From Bacteroidota bacterium (GTDB lineage: Bacteria > Bacteroidota > Bacteroidia > Bacteroidales > UBA10428), in contig JAEZZA010000034.1 in the NCBI GenBank assembly GCA_023442525.1, positions 153,743-217,742 of the forward strand: 64,000 bases of DNA. Direction: 5' to 3'. The notes under the pieces were generated by a model. It saw only the letters and a program-made list of their open reading frames with translations. It had not been told where the DNA came from and searched no databases. The first letter of the stretch is position 1. Every line of letters begins with the position of its first letter. The position numbers and the translations under genes are program-made. Below, piece after piece: positions 9,903-18,797 of this stretch.

Positions 9903-9938
9903 CTCAATATTACATCCTAATCAATTAACTTCAAATCG

Positions 9939-11396
9939 ATGGAAAAAATCTCATTAAGGGAAAAAATCGGGTTCAGCCTCGGAGACGCTGCGGCCAATTT
10001 TATTTTTCAAACTATTATGCTGCTTCAGCTAAGCTTTTACACCAATACATTTGGTATCGGAGCGGGCGCCATTGCATGGCTTTTCCTTGTAGGCAGGCTG
10101 GTGGGCGCTGTGGCCGATCCCGTTATGGGTGTGATAGCCGACCGTACCGAAACACGATGGGGCAAGTTCCGTCCCTGGATATTGTGGACGGCAATTCCTT
10201 TCGGATTATTCGGATTCCTGGCTTTTTTCACCCCCGATTTACAGCAGTCCGGTAAGGTTGTCTGGGCTTTTGTTACCTACATTTTACTCATGCTGGTTTA
10301 TTCTGCCAATAACGTTCCATATTCCGCTCTTAGCGGTGTCATCACAGGCGATCAGAAGCAACGAAGCAGTATGTTCTCTGTACGATTTGTTTTTGTTGTG
10401 CTTGCCCAGCTTGCTATCCAGGGATTCGCTATTCCCATGGTAAATCATTTCGGAAAAGGCGACAGCGAAAAGGGGTATATGATCACTATGGGTATTTTCT
10501 CGGCACTGGCTGTGATTTTCTTTTTACTCACCTTTTCATGGACAAAGGAACGCATCAAACCAAATCCTGCCCAGAAGCAATCGCTGAAAGAAGATATTTT
10601 GAACCTGCTGGGAAATAAGCCCTGGGTCATTATGTTCATGGTGTTTATCATGATGTTTATCTTCCTGTCGATCCGAAACGGAATGCTGTTATTTTATTTT
10701 CAGAACTACCTCGACATAAACAGCATGTCGGTTTTTATGAATAACATCAACAACAGTCTTTTCGGCGTTCTTGAAATGATAGGACTTGCAGGAGCCGATG
10801 CAGATCCCGCCGGCAGTGTATTCGGAATTACCAATATATTCGGACAACTTGCTTCCATAGTTGGAATCGTAGTTTCAAGTGCACTGAGCAAAAGAATGGG
10901 GAAACGAAATGTATTCATTACAGGACTCGTGCTGGCAATGATCTTCATGGCACTCTTCTATGCCATTCCTCCTTCGGGCATTGGTATGGTTCTTCTGCTG
11001 CAGATACTGTTCAACTTCTCATGGGGTATAACCATGCCGGTTCCCTGGGCTATGTTAGCCGACGTTGCCGATTATTCCGATTGGAAATACAACCGCAGGG
11101 CCACGGCGTTGCTCTTTGCAGGTGGTCTGATCGGTCTAAAGGTAGGACTTGCAATCGGTGGTGCCATCAGCAGCCTCTTGCTCAAATGGTCAGGCTATGT
11201 TGCTCCGCCCTCCAACGTGGCATACATACAACAAAGTCCAGGCGCTGTAGAAGGCATCAGGTTGTCGTCGAGCATCTATCCGGCTATCACCATTGCACTG
11301 ATGATAGTTCTGCTCTTCTTCTACCGGATTACCAGTTCGGTTGAAATCCAGATGCAGAATGAACTGGCAGAACGCAGGAAAAATTTTGAAAATTAA
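9939..11396 (+). CDS. GPH-family sugar:cation symporter
   Basis: This is an inner-membrane glycoside-pentoside-hexuronide transporter with about 12 membrane segments over 485 residues. The N-terminus (KIGFSLGDAAANF) and the loop DPVMGVIADRTETRWGKFRPW are signatures of the MelB/XynP/YicJ group. An insert near residues 265-290 (NNINNSLFGVLEMIGLAG) is longer than in compact members. It starts 36 bases after the CE15 gene. Its likely cargo is xylobiose, xylo-oligosaccharides or an aldouronic acid for the cytoplasmic GH3. Confidence 0.93.
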   Translation: MEKISLREKIGFSLGDAAANFIFQTIMLLQLSFYTNTFGIGAGAIAWLFLVGRLVGAVADPVMGVIADRTETRWGKFRPWILWTAIPFGLFGFLAFFTPDLQQSGKVVWAFVTYILLMLVYSANNVPYSALSGVITGDQKQRSSMFSVRFVFVVLAQLAIQGFAIPMVNHFGKGDSEKGYMITMGIFSALAVIFFLLTFSWTKERIKPNPAQKQSLKEDILNLLGNKPWVIMFMVFIMMFIFLSIRNGMLLFYFQNYLDINSMSVFMNNINNSLFGVLEMIGLAGADADPAGSVFGITNIFGQLASIVGIVVSSALSKRMGKRNVFITGLVLAMIFMALFYAIPPSGIGMVLLLQILFNFSWGITMPVPWAMLADVADYSDWKYNRRATALLFAGGLIGLKVGLAIGGAISSLLLKWSGYVAPPSNVAYIQQSPGAVEGIRLSSSIYPAITIALMIVLLFFYRITSSVEIQMQNELAERRKNFEN

Positions 11397-11437
11397 TATT
11401 TGGTAAGGACAAATCGCGACCTGTCCCTACCAATATT
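11395..11437. repeat. Imperfect palindrome between transporter and GH3 genes (REP-like)
   Basis: Arms at 11395-11411 and 11422-11437 pair with one bulge and one wobble around the core aaatcgcgac. The left arm overlaps the transporter stop codon. No T-tract follows, so it resembles a REP-type palindrome or an mRNA-processing hairpin more than a terminator. It could lower expression of the GH3 and GH115 genes relative to the transporter. Confidence 0.6.
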
Positions 11438-11469
11438 AAATAAAATACAATCATAAAATAAAACAAAAA

Positions 11470-13731
11470 ATGACAGCACCGTATAAAAACCCCAAACTGC
11501 CCGTGGAAAAACGGGTGAAAGATCTTTTGAAAAGAATGACTGCCGAAGAGAAGGCCGCACAGCTCATGGGACTGTGGAATGGCGGCGTTGAAGACTTTAA
11601 AGAAGAAATCTTCAGCGATAAGGCTAAAATGAAGGAAATATTCGGTAAAGGATGTCATTCCATACATCCCGCACCGTTTGGAATAAAAGCCACGGTAGCC
11701 ATGAGGAACAAGATTCAGCAGTACCTGCTCGAAGAAACCCGCCTCGGTATTCCTGCCATATTCGTTGACGAAGGTCAGCACGGAATGATGCGACCCGAAG
11801 CCACAGTATTTCCACAGGCAATAGGACTGGCCTGTTCATGGAATCCGGAACTGTTTGAACAGGTATATAGCATTGTTGCTTTGGAAATGCGCTCCAGGGG
11901 AACTCATCACGCTCTGACACCTGTGATCGACGTTTGCCGCGATCCGCGATGGGGAAGGGTAGAGGAAACTTACGGCGAAGATCCTTATCTGAATGGTGTA
12001 CTTTCGGTCGCAGCAGTCAGGGGACTTCAGGGAACAAAGAACGGTCGTGTTGCCCGTAATCATGTGGCCGCCACACTTAAACACCTTGTTGGCCACGGTC
12101 AACCCGAAGGAGGTATAAATCAGGGACCAGCAAATTATTCAATGAGGGTTCTGAGGGATTTCCACATGCCTCCGTTTAAAATGTGCATCGACAAAGCAAA
12201 GCCTGTTTCGGTGATGCCTTCATATAATGAAGTCGACGGAGTTCCCTCGCATTCCAATACCTGGCTTCTTAAGGATTTACTGAGGAAAGAATGGAAATAC
12301 GACGGGATGATCGTATCCGATTATTATGGTATTGATCATCTTTTGCATAAGCATTACGTGGTTAACGATGAGAAAGAGGCAGCAGCAACTGCTTTCAATG
12401 CCGGCGTTCAATATGAATTTCCACAGGCTAATTTTTATAAACTGTTGCCAAAGCTGGTTAAAGAGCGTAAGGTTAAACAATCAGAAATTGATAAGGCAGT
12501 GGCCCAGGTTCTGAGACTTAAATTCGAACTTGGATTATTTGAAAACCCGTTTGTGGATTGGGATGAAGCAATTAAAGTAAGCAAAAATCCTAAACACAGG
12601 GAGATTGCACTGAAAGCAGCCCGTGAATCGATAGTGCTTCTTAAAAATGATGGTTTACTGCCTGTCAATGCCAATAAATACAAGAAAATTGCAGTAGTCG
12701 GACCTTGTGCAAAAGACGTGTATTTTGGCGGATATGCCGGTGAACCATATGAGAAAGTGAGCCTGTTAAATGGGATTCGGGCGAAAGCCAAAAAATCGGA
12801 AGTGGTTTTTGCCCAGGGATGCCGTTTAACCACGAATACCACTAATAGTTATTTCAACTGGAAATATGATGAAATTGTATTCGCTTCAAGAAAAGAAAAT
12901 CTGAAATTGATCGACGAGGCGGTGAAAATTGCTTCAGGCGCCGACCTGGTAATACTTGCAATTGGCGAAAACGAACACTTATGTCGTGAAGCATGGGCCA
13001 AAAATCATATCGGCGATAACAGCACCCTCGATCTTTTTGGCGAACAGCAGGAGCTTGCAGATGCCATGCTGGCATTGGGCAAACCAGTAGTGTTGTATCT
13101 TATGAACGGCCGTCCGCTTGCCATTAACAAACTGTCCGAAAAGGCACCGGCTATCATTGAAGGATGGTATATGGGTCAGGAAACAGGTATCGCCGCGGCA
13201 GAAGTCATTTTCGGCGACATTAATCCTTCCGGAAAACTAACCATTTCATTTCCCCGGTCAGCGGGACAACTTCCTGTTTATTATAATCACAAGCCCACTG
13301 CCCAGTACCATGATTATCTTTCGGAACCTGTTACTCCGCTGTATCCTTTTGGATATGGTCTGAGCTACACGCGTTTCACCTATAGTAACATTAAGTTGCA
13401 GAAGAAGTCGATACGTGGCCGCGAAAAAGTGAAAGTCACCATTGAAGTAATCAATTCAGGCAAAGTAGCAGGTGATGAGATTGTTCAGCTTTATATCAGG
13501 GATAAGGTGAGCACGGTAACCCGCCCTTTTAAAGAGTTGAAGGATTTTCAGCGCGTATCTCTTAAACCGGGCGAAACAAAAAAAGTGGTCTTTGAGATCT
13601 CACCTGACAAGCTTGCTTACACTAACATTAATATGAAATTTGCCATAGAGCCCGGAACTTTTGAAATTATGGCCGGTGGTTCTTCGCTTGATGCCGACTT
13701 ACTTAAAACTGAGCTGGAAGTAAAGCAATAA
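11470..13731 (+). CDS. GH3 glycosidase, probable cytoplasmic beta-xylosidase/beta-glucosidase
   Basis: This family 3 glycoside hydrolase removes single sugars from the non-reducing end of beta-linked oligosaccharides. The 753-residue protein has the N-terminal (beta/alpha)8 domain, with nucleophile Asp284 in GMIVSDYYG. An alpha/beta sandwich domain follows (about 385-620), then a C-terminal fibronectin-III-like domain (GDEIVQLYIRD). No signal peptide is visible (MTAPYKNPKLP), so it should act in the cytoplasm on oligosaccharides imported by the GPH transporter. Beta-xylosidase activity is inferred from context; GH3 substrate choice cannot be read from sequence. Confidence 0.92.
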   Translation: MTAPYKNPKLPVEKRVKDLLKRMTAEEKAAQLMGLWNGGVEDFKEEIFSDKAKMKEIFGKGCHSIHPAPFGIKATVAMRNKIQQYLLEETRLGIPAIFVDEGQHGMMRPEATVFPQAIGLACSWNPELFEQVYSIVALEMRSRGTHHALTPVIDVCRDPRWGRVEETYGEDPYLNGVLSVAAVRGLQGTKNGRVARNHVAATLKHLVGHGQPEGGINQGPANYSMRVLRDFHMPPFKMCIDKAKPVSVMPSYNEVDGVPSHSNTWLLKDLLRKEWKYDGMIVSDYYGIDHLLHKHYVVNDEKEAAATAFNAGVQYEFPQANFYKLLPKLVKERKVKQSEIDKAVAQVLRLKFELGLFENPFVDWDEAIKVSKNPKHREIALKAARESIVLLKNDGLLPVNANKYKKIAVVGPCAKDVYFGGYAGEPYEKVSLLNGIRAKAKKSEVVFAQGCRLTTNTTNSYFNWKYDEIVFASRKENLKLIDEAVKIASGADLVILAIGENEHLCREAWAKNHIGDNSTLDLFGEQQELADAMLALGKPVVLYLMNGRPLAINKLSEKAPAIIEGWYMGQETGIAAAEVIFGDINPSGKLTISFPRSAGQLPVYYNHKPTAQYHDYLSEPVTPLYPFGYGLSYTRFTYSNIKLQKKSIRGREKVKVTIEVINSGKVAGDEIVQLYIRDKVSTVTRPFKELKDFQRVSLKPGETKKVVFEISPDKLAYTNINMKFAIEPGTFEIMAGGSSLDADLLKTELEVKQ

Positions 13732-13742
13732 AACCAACATAT

Positions 13743-16682
13743 ATGAACAGGCTTGTTTTGCTGACTGCATGGCTGCTGCTGTGCAGTTTCAGCTGTTATT
13801 CTATTCCCGCGTTAGAAATATCTGAAAACGGGAAGGGATTTCCATTATCGGTTAACGGAAAGTCTACCGTACTGCTTTATAGCAATGAGGAATATGCAGG
13901 CGTGCTACGAGCAGTAAACGATCTCAAAACCGATATCGGAAAGGTGACAGGTTATCCTGTTGAGATCCTGAATAAGACTAATAAGCTTTCGAAGAATCAG
14001 AGCATCGTCATCATTGGTACACTGGGTAAAAACCAATATATTGATAACCTTATAAAGAAGGGGAAGTTGCGGGTTGAACCCATTGCCGGAAAATGGGAAT
14101 CATTCATTATTGATGTCGTGGACAATCCTTTGCCCGGAGTTAAAGAAGCGCTTGTTATCGCCGGAAGCGACAAACGCGGTACCATATTTGGAGTATATGA
14201 ATTATCTGCTGCAATAGGTGTTTCGCCCTGGTACTGGTGGGCCGATGTTCCGGTTGCGCGTAAAAGTGCCGTATACATAAGTGGTACGCCTTTTATACAA
14301 GGTCCGCCTGCCGTTAAATACAGGGGAATATTTCTAAACGATGAATATCCCAATCTCACCAACTGGATAACTGCAAAATACGGAATGGTGAAGCCTTCGG
14401 AAAATCCGCCTGTACCCCCGGGTGTGGCCAATTATAACAGTGAATTCTATACCCGGCTTTTTGAACTCATCTTAAGACTGAAGGGGAATTACCTGTGGCC
14501 GGCCATGTGGAATAATGCATTTAACGAGGATGATCCTGATAACCCCCGTCTGGCCGATGAATACGGAATTGTTATGGGTACCAGCCACCAGGAACCTATG
14601 CTGCGGGCACAAAAGGAATGGGACCGCAGGTATAAAGACACTCTGGGAAGTTGGAATTACGCCAAACATTCCAAAGTATTACTTGATTTCTGGCGTGAAG
14701 GAGTGCGACGTAATAGAAACTACGAGAGTATCATCACCATGGGATTGAGAGGTGCCGACGACACTGAGATGGCCCCCGGAGGTCCGAAAGCTAACATGTC
14801 GTTACTTGAGGAAATAGTTCAAAATCAACGACAGATCCTTCAGGAAGAAATGAATCCGGAAGTTACAAAAATACCGCAGATGTGGTGCCTGTATAAAGAA
14901 GTGCAGGAATACTACAATGCCGGAATGCGCGTGCCTGATGATGTTACGCTTTTATGGGCCGAGGATAACTGGGGCAATATACGCCGTGTACCTTCGGATG
15001 AAGAGCGTCACCGCAGTGGCGGAGCCGGTATATACTATCATTTCGATTACCACGGAGGCCCCCGGAGTTATCAATGGATCAATACCAGTCCGCTGCCTAA
15101 AATCTGGGATCAGATGACATTTGCACGACAATATGGCGCTGACCGGATTTGGATTGTAAATGTGGGTCACTTTAAATCATATAGCCTTCCCATGCATTAT
15201 TTTCTCGACCTGGCATTTTACGGCGACAGCCTGCGTCACGATAATTTACGGGAATATACGAAAGAATGGGCTGTTCAGCAATTCGGAAACGAGTATGCCG
15301 ACGAAACTGCCGATATACTTATTCAATATACGAGATTCAACGGCCGGAGAAAACCTGAATTACTCTCTCCCAATACTTATAGCATCATTCATTACAACGA
15401 AGCGGAAAGGGTAGTTAAAGAATATAACGATCTTGTAATCAGATCTGAAAAAGTTTATAATACTTTGCCAGCCGAAAAGAAAGATGCATATTACCAGCTT
15501 GTGTATTTCCCGGTAAAGGCCAGTGCACTTGTGAATGAGCTTTACCTTGCTGCGGCAAAAAATAATCTTGCATTTAAGCAGAAAAGGGCCTCAACAAGTT
15601 TATGGGCCGATCGAACTGAGGAATTATTCAGGGCCGACACTTCGCTGATGGGATATTTCAATCGCGATTTTATGGGTGGCAAATGGAATCATTTCATGGA
15701 TCAGGCTCACCTGGGTTATATAAGCTGGAACGACCCTCCGGTTAACAGCTTACGGCATCTTAAACTGCAGCGGTACGACTCTCCTTGGGCAGCAACAATG
15801 GGAGTAAGTATCGAAGGATCGGAAAACGACTGGAGTTTGAGAGATGATATTGGCGTGCTGCCTGAACTTGATGTTCTTAATCGCCAGGTCAGGTACATTG
15901 ATATTTTCAATAAGGGTAAGGAGCCCTTTACATTCACAGTTCAATGCGATCCCTGGATTATTGTGAATGAAAAGGAGGGTAACGTTGAAACCGATACGCG
16001 ACTCCATGTTGGAATCGACTGGGATCATTTACCTGCCGAAAGATCTGTGGGAACAGTTGAGATATCCGGTGCCGGGAAGGTAGTTAAAATCACAGTCAAC
16101 GCCTTTAAGCCTTCCGGAATCAATTTCGAATCGATGCAGGGATTTGTGGAATCGAACGGCTTTGTTTCAATTGAAGCGGCAAACTATACCGGCATCATAA
16201 CTACTGAGGAGGCTGAGTGGATTGAAATAGAGGATTTCGGCCATACTTTATCGGGTATGCGCGCAACTGCAAAAGCCGGAGCACCTGCCTTTACCCCGGG
16301 CGATCAGACACCCTGCCTGGAATACCAGATGTATCTGTTCTCCGATACTACATCGGTGATAACTCTTTATACTGCACCTACACTAAATTTTCTGCCCGGA
16401 CGACCTGTAAGATATGCTATTGCCTTCGATGAACAGGAACCACAGATCATCACACTTGTGCCTGCTGATTTCGATGCCCGCAACGGCAATCGCGACTGGG
16501 AAAAAACGGTGAGCGATAATTACCGGATAAGCAAAAGCAGTCACCCGCCATTAGGAAAAGGAAATCATACTCTTAAAATATGGATGGTCGATCCGGGAGT
16601 TGTAATTCAGAAGATTGTAGTGGATTTTGGAGGGGTAAAACCCAGTTATCTGGGCCCTCCGGAGAGCTTTAATTCATTCTAA
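13743..16682 (+). CDS. Xylan alpha-1,2-glucuronidase, family GH115
   Basis: GH115 enzymes remove (4-O-methyl)glucuronic acid from internal and terminal xylose units of polymeric xylan, complementing GH67. The 979-residue protein has a signal peptide (about residues 1-21), an N-terminal GH67-like alpha/beta domain (YELSAAIGVSPWYWWADVP), a TIM barrel with GTSHQEPMLRA and NWGNIRR segments, a helical region, and a C-terminal beta domain. It starts 11 bases after the GH3 stop and ends the operon at a hairpin. It is probably periplasmic or surface-located. Confidence 0.94.
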   Translation: MNRLVLLTAWLLLCSFSCYSIPALEISENGKGFPLSVNGKSTVLLYSNEEYAGVLRAVNDLKTDIGKVTGYPVEILNKTNKLSKNQSIVIIGTLGKNQYIDNLIKKGKLRVEPIAGKWESFIIDVVDNPLPGVKEALVIAGSDKRGTIFGVYELSAAIGVSPWYWWADVPVARKSAVYISGTPFIQGPPAVKYRGIFLNDEYPNLTNWITAKYGMVKPSENPPVPPGVANYNSEFYTRLFELILRLKGNYLWPAMWNNAFNEDDPDNPRLADEYGIVMGTSHQEPMLRAQKEWDRRYKDTLGSWNYAKHSKVLLDFWREGVRRNRNYESIITMGLRGADDTEMAPGGPKANMSLLEEIVQNQRQILQEEMNPEVTKIPQMWCLYKEVQEYYNAGMRVPDDVTLLWAEDNWGNIRRVPSDEERHRSGGAGIYYHFDYHGGPRSYQWINTSPLPKIWDQMTFARQYGADRIWIVNVGHFKSYSLPMHYFLDLAFYGDSLRHDNLREYTKEWAVQQFGNEYADETADILIQYTRFNGRRKPELLSPNTYSIIHYNEAERVVKEYNDLVIRSEKVYNTLPAEKKDAYYQLVYFPVKASALVNELYLAAAKNNLAFKQKRASTSLWADRTEELFRADTSLMGYFNRDFMGGKWNHFMDQAHLGYISWNDPPVNSLRHLKLQRYDSPWAATMGVSIEGSENDWSLRDDIGVLPELDVLNRQVRYIDIFNKGKEPFTFTVQCDPWIIVNEKEGNVETDTRLHVGIDWDHLPAERSVGTVEISGAGKVVKITVNAFKPSGINFESMQGFVESNGFVSIEAANYTGIITTEEAEWIEIEDFGHTLSGMRATAKAGAPAFTPGDQTPCLEYQMYLFSDTTSVITLYTAPTLNFLPGRPVRYAIAFDEQEPQIITLVPADFDARNGNRDWEKTVSDNYRISKSSHPPLGKGNHTLKIWMVDPGVVIQKIVVDFGGVKPSYLGPPESFNSF

Positions 16683-16766
16683 TTGTATTGCCAACGAGGT
16701 CACAGAGGGCAGGCCTCACAAACAGTCATAATCTATATATGGCCTTGCCGATCTGAGGTCAAAAAA

Positions 16767-16789
16767 AATCCCGGCCAAAAGCCGGGATT
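16767..16789. terminator. Bidirectional intrinsic terminator between GH115 and susD
   Basis: The arms aatcccggc (16767-16775) and gccgggatt (16781-16789) are perfect complements with loop caaaa. An A-run precedes and a short T-run follows, so the hairpin can end transcription from GH115 (plus) and from susD (minus). Confidence 0.88.
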
Positions 16790-16831
16790 TTCATTAACCT
16801 AACTAACCACCTTAATAACTAACTACTGTTT

Positions 16832-18787
16832 TTAAATATCTCTGTAACCAGGATTTTGGTAATTGTATTTTTCTTCCTCAGTCATATCCAAAGCATCCAG
16901 CTGGCCTGAAGGGATGGGCCTGAGGTAATGCCAAGGCTGTATGGTACGCTGATAAACGACCGGAGTATGATCGCCCTTGCCACTGCCACAAATTTCGTAC
17001 GATCCGGCTACATCAATCCATTTCTGAGTGCGTACCAGGTCGAACCAACGATAGCCTTCGCCGAAATATTCACGTGAACGTTCTTCAAGGATGTAGTCAA
17101 TGGTAATAGCTACAGGTGTAGCCGCAATCATTGCTGCACTGTTATCCTCAATTCTAACAGCATTTGCTGCATTGTCAAAGCGCCATTTACCAGCACGCGC
17201 ACGTATAACATTGATCAGATCATAAGCAGTCTTTCCTGATTCGGTAGTAGCTCCTTTAACAGCAGCTTCGGCAGCGATAAAATACAATTCCGAAAATTTG
17301 CAGATATTAAAAGGACGTGTGGAACCGGCATTAGGCTGTCCCAGTCCCGTACCATTATCTGTACGGTATGTTCCAAGTTTCCACAGGCCTGGATAAACTA
17401 CTCGGCTTATTCCGCGGGGTGAAACCACAAATGCTGATTCTCCCGGCATTTCACCGGCACCTATATTGCTGCGTCCTGCTCCGTCGGGGTAGGTTATGGT
17501 GCCGGGCGCAGGTTCGGTACTCAGGAATTTAAGTATAGGATCGCCGGGGAATACTTCCATGCTGTTTGCATTAAATACCGATGGATTTGTTGTTCCTCCT
17601 TTAGGCCAGTTACCGCGATACACAGTTGTAAAGGTACCATCGTATCGTGCGTCGGTTGTTTTTTCTGCAAATGTGTTTTCAAATACACCAATTGGAGGAG
17701 CCATACGTGTCCATGGGCGTCCAAGAGGCTGAACAGCTTCGCGTTGAACCGAAGAAACAGTAGCAGTCCATTCAGGGTCAACTCCGCTTCTTATTTCGGT
17801 ATAATTCCAGGTTCCCATCCAAACGGCAAAATTATCCGGAGCCCCGCCATTCCCAAATTCCAGGCTTCCTCCATTGTACTTGGCACTGGTTTCGGTATGA
17901 TCGGCATACAAAAGGATTTCATCGTTGCGGTCATTTGAACCTATATGAAGATCATAAAATGTTTCCTGCAAACCAAAGGGTCCCGGATCGTCGATTGCAT
18001 CGACTGCAATATCATACGCCTGTTGGAAATACCATGCGGCATCATGTCCGTCAGGATCAGTACGTGATGTTTCCGGATAGGTGGGAATGTTGTTGGGATT
18101 TTCGAGCCACCATCCATAGGTCAGGTAGGCCTTGGCCAGAATAAGCCTTGCCAGGGTTTTTGTAGCCCCACCTGTAACACGTCCGGAAGCGGGCAGATTG
18201 TCTATGGCTATAAGAAGATCGGGGAAAACTGCCTTTGTATAAACCTCCGGAACAGTGTTCCGGACAGAATATCTGGCTGGTTTAATATTGAATTTGAGTT
18301 CACCCGAACCCAGATCCAGAGGGACTCCGCCAAAGGTTTGAACTAACTGAAAATAATCGAAGGCACGGAAGAAGCGTGCTTCTGATATAAGTGATTCATT
18401 AAGTCCAAGGGCAATGGCGTTTTCAATAATTCCGTTCGCATTGTTAATATTGGCAAATGCGGCGCCCCATAATACATCAGAACGACTTGTACTGGCTGTA
18501 AGTGTGCCGGCACCTGAAAGATCAATGTCCTTGAAATTTCCGTCGGCACTCTGAGCATAAGTATATTCATCTGTTCCTGTTTCGCAGGCATTGTAATAAT
18601 ATGCCTGACCATAGATGTACCGTAAATGAGCGTACAATCCGATAATACCTCCTTCAATACCTGTTTCAGTTTTAAAAAAGCCAGGTTCGTAGATACTGCG
18701 TGGTTGTTCGTCCAGTATATCTGTGCAGGAAATCAGAAAGATGGTCATTAGGACCACTCCTATAATAGATTTTTTGAACCGTTTCAT
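16832..18787 (-). CDS. SusD/RagB-family glycan-binding lipoprotein (xylan locus)
   Basis: This is the surface lipoprotein that captures oligosaccharides and forms the lid of the SusC transporter. The 651-residue protein has a lipoprotein signal with Cys21 (LISCTDILDEQP). The N-terminal motif FFKTE, tetratricopeptide-like helices and the C-terminal segment ERSREYFGEGYRWFDLVR are family signatures. It starts 10 bases after the susC stop. Adjacency to GH115 and GH67 and the operator upstream of susC indicate glucuronoxylan oligosaccharides as ligand. Confidence 0.96.
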   Translation of the reverse strand: MKRFKKSIIGVVLMTIFLISCTDILDEQPRSIYEPGFFKTETGIEGGIIGLYAHLRYIYGQAYYYNACETGTDEYTYAQSADGNFKDIDLSGAGTLTASTSRSDVLWGAAFANINNANGIIENAIALGLNESLISEARFFRAFDYFQLVQTFGGVPLDLGSGELKFNIKPARYSVRNTVPEVYTKAVFPDLLIAIDNLPASGRVTGGATKTLARLILAKAYLTYGWWLENPNNIPTYPETSRTDPDGHDAAWYFQQAYDIAVDAIDDPGPFGLQETFYDLHIGSNDRNDEILLYADHTETSAKYNGGSLEFGNGGAPDNFAVWMGTWNYTEIRSGVDPEWTATVSSVQREAVQPLGRPWTRMAPPIGVFENTFAEKTTDARYDGTFTTVYRGNWPKGGTTNPSVFNANSMEVFPGDPILKFLSTEPAPGTITYPDGAGRSNIGAGEMPGESAFVVSPRGISRVVYPGLWKLGTYRTDNGTGLGQPNAGSTRPFNICKFSELYFIAAEAAVKGATTESGKTAYDLINVIRARAGKWRFDNAANAVRIEDNSAAMIAATPVAITIDYILEERSREYFGEGYRWFDLVRTQKWIDVAGSYEICGSGKGDHTPVVYQRTIQPWHYLRPIPSGQLDALDMTEEEKYNYQNPGYRDI

Positions 18788-18797
18788 AATAATCTGT

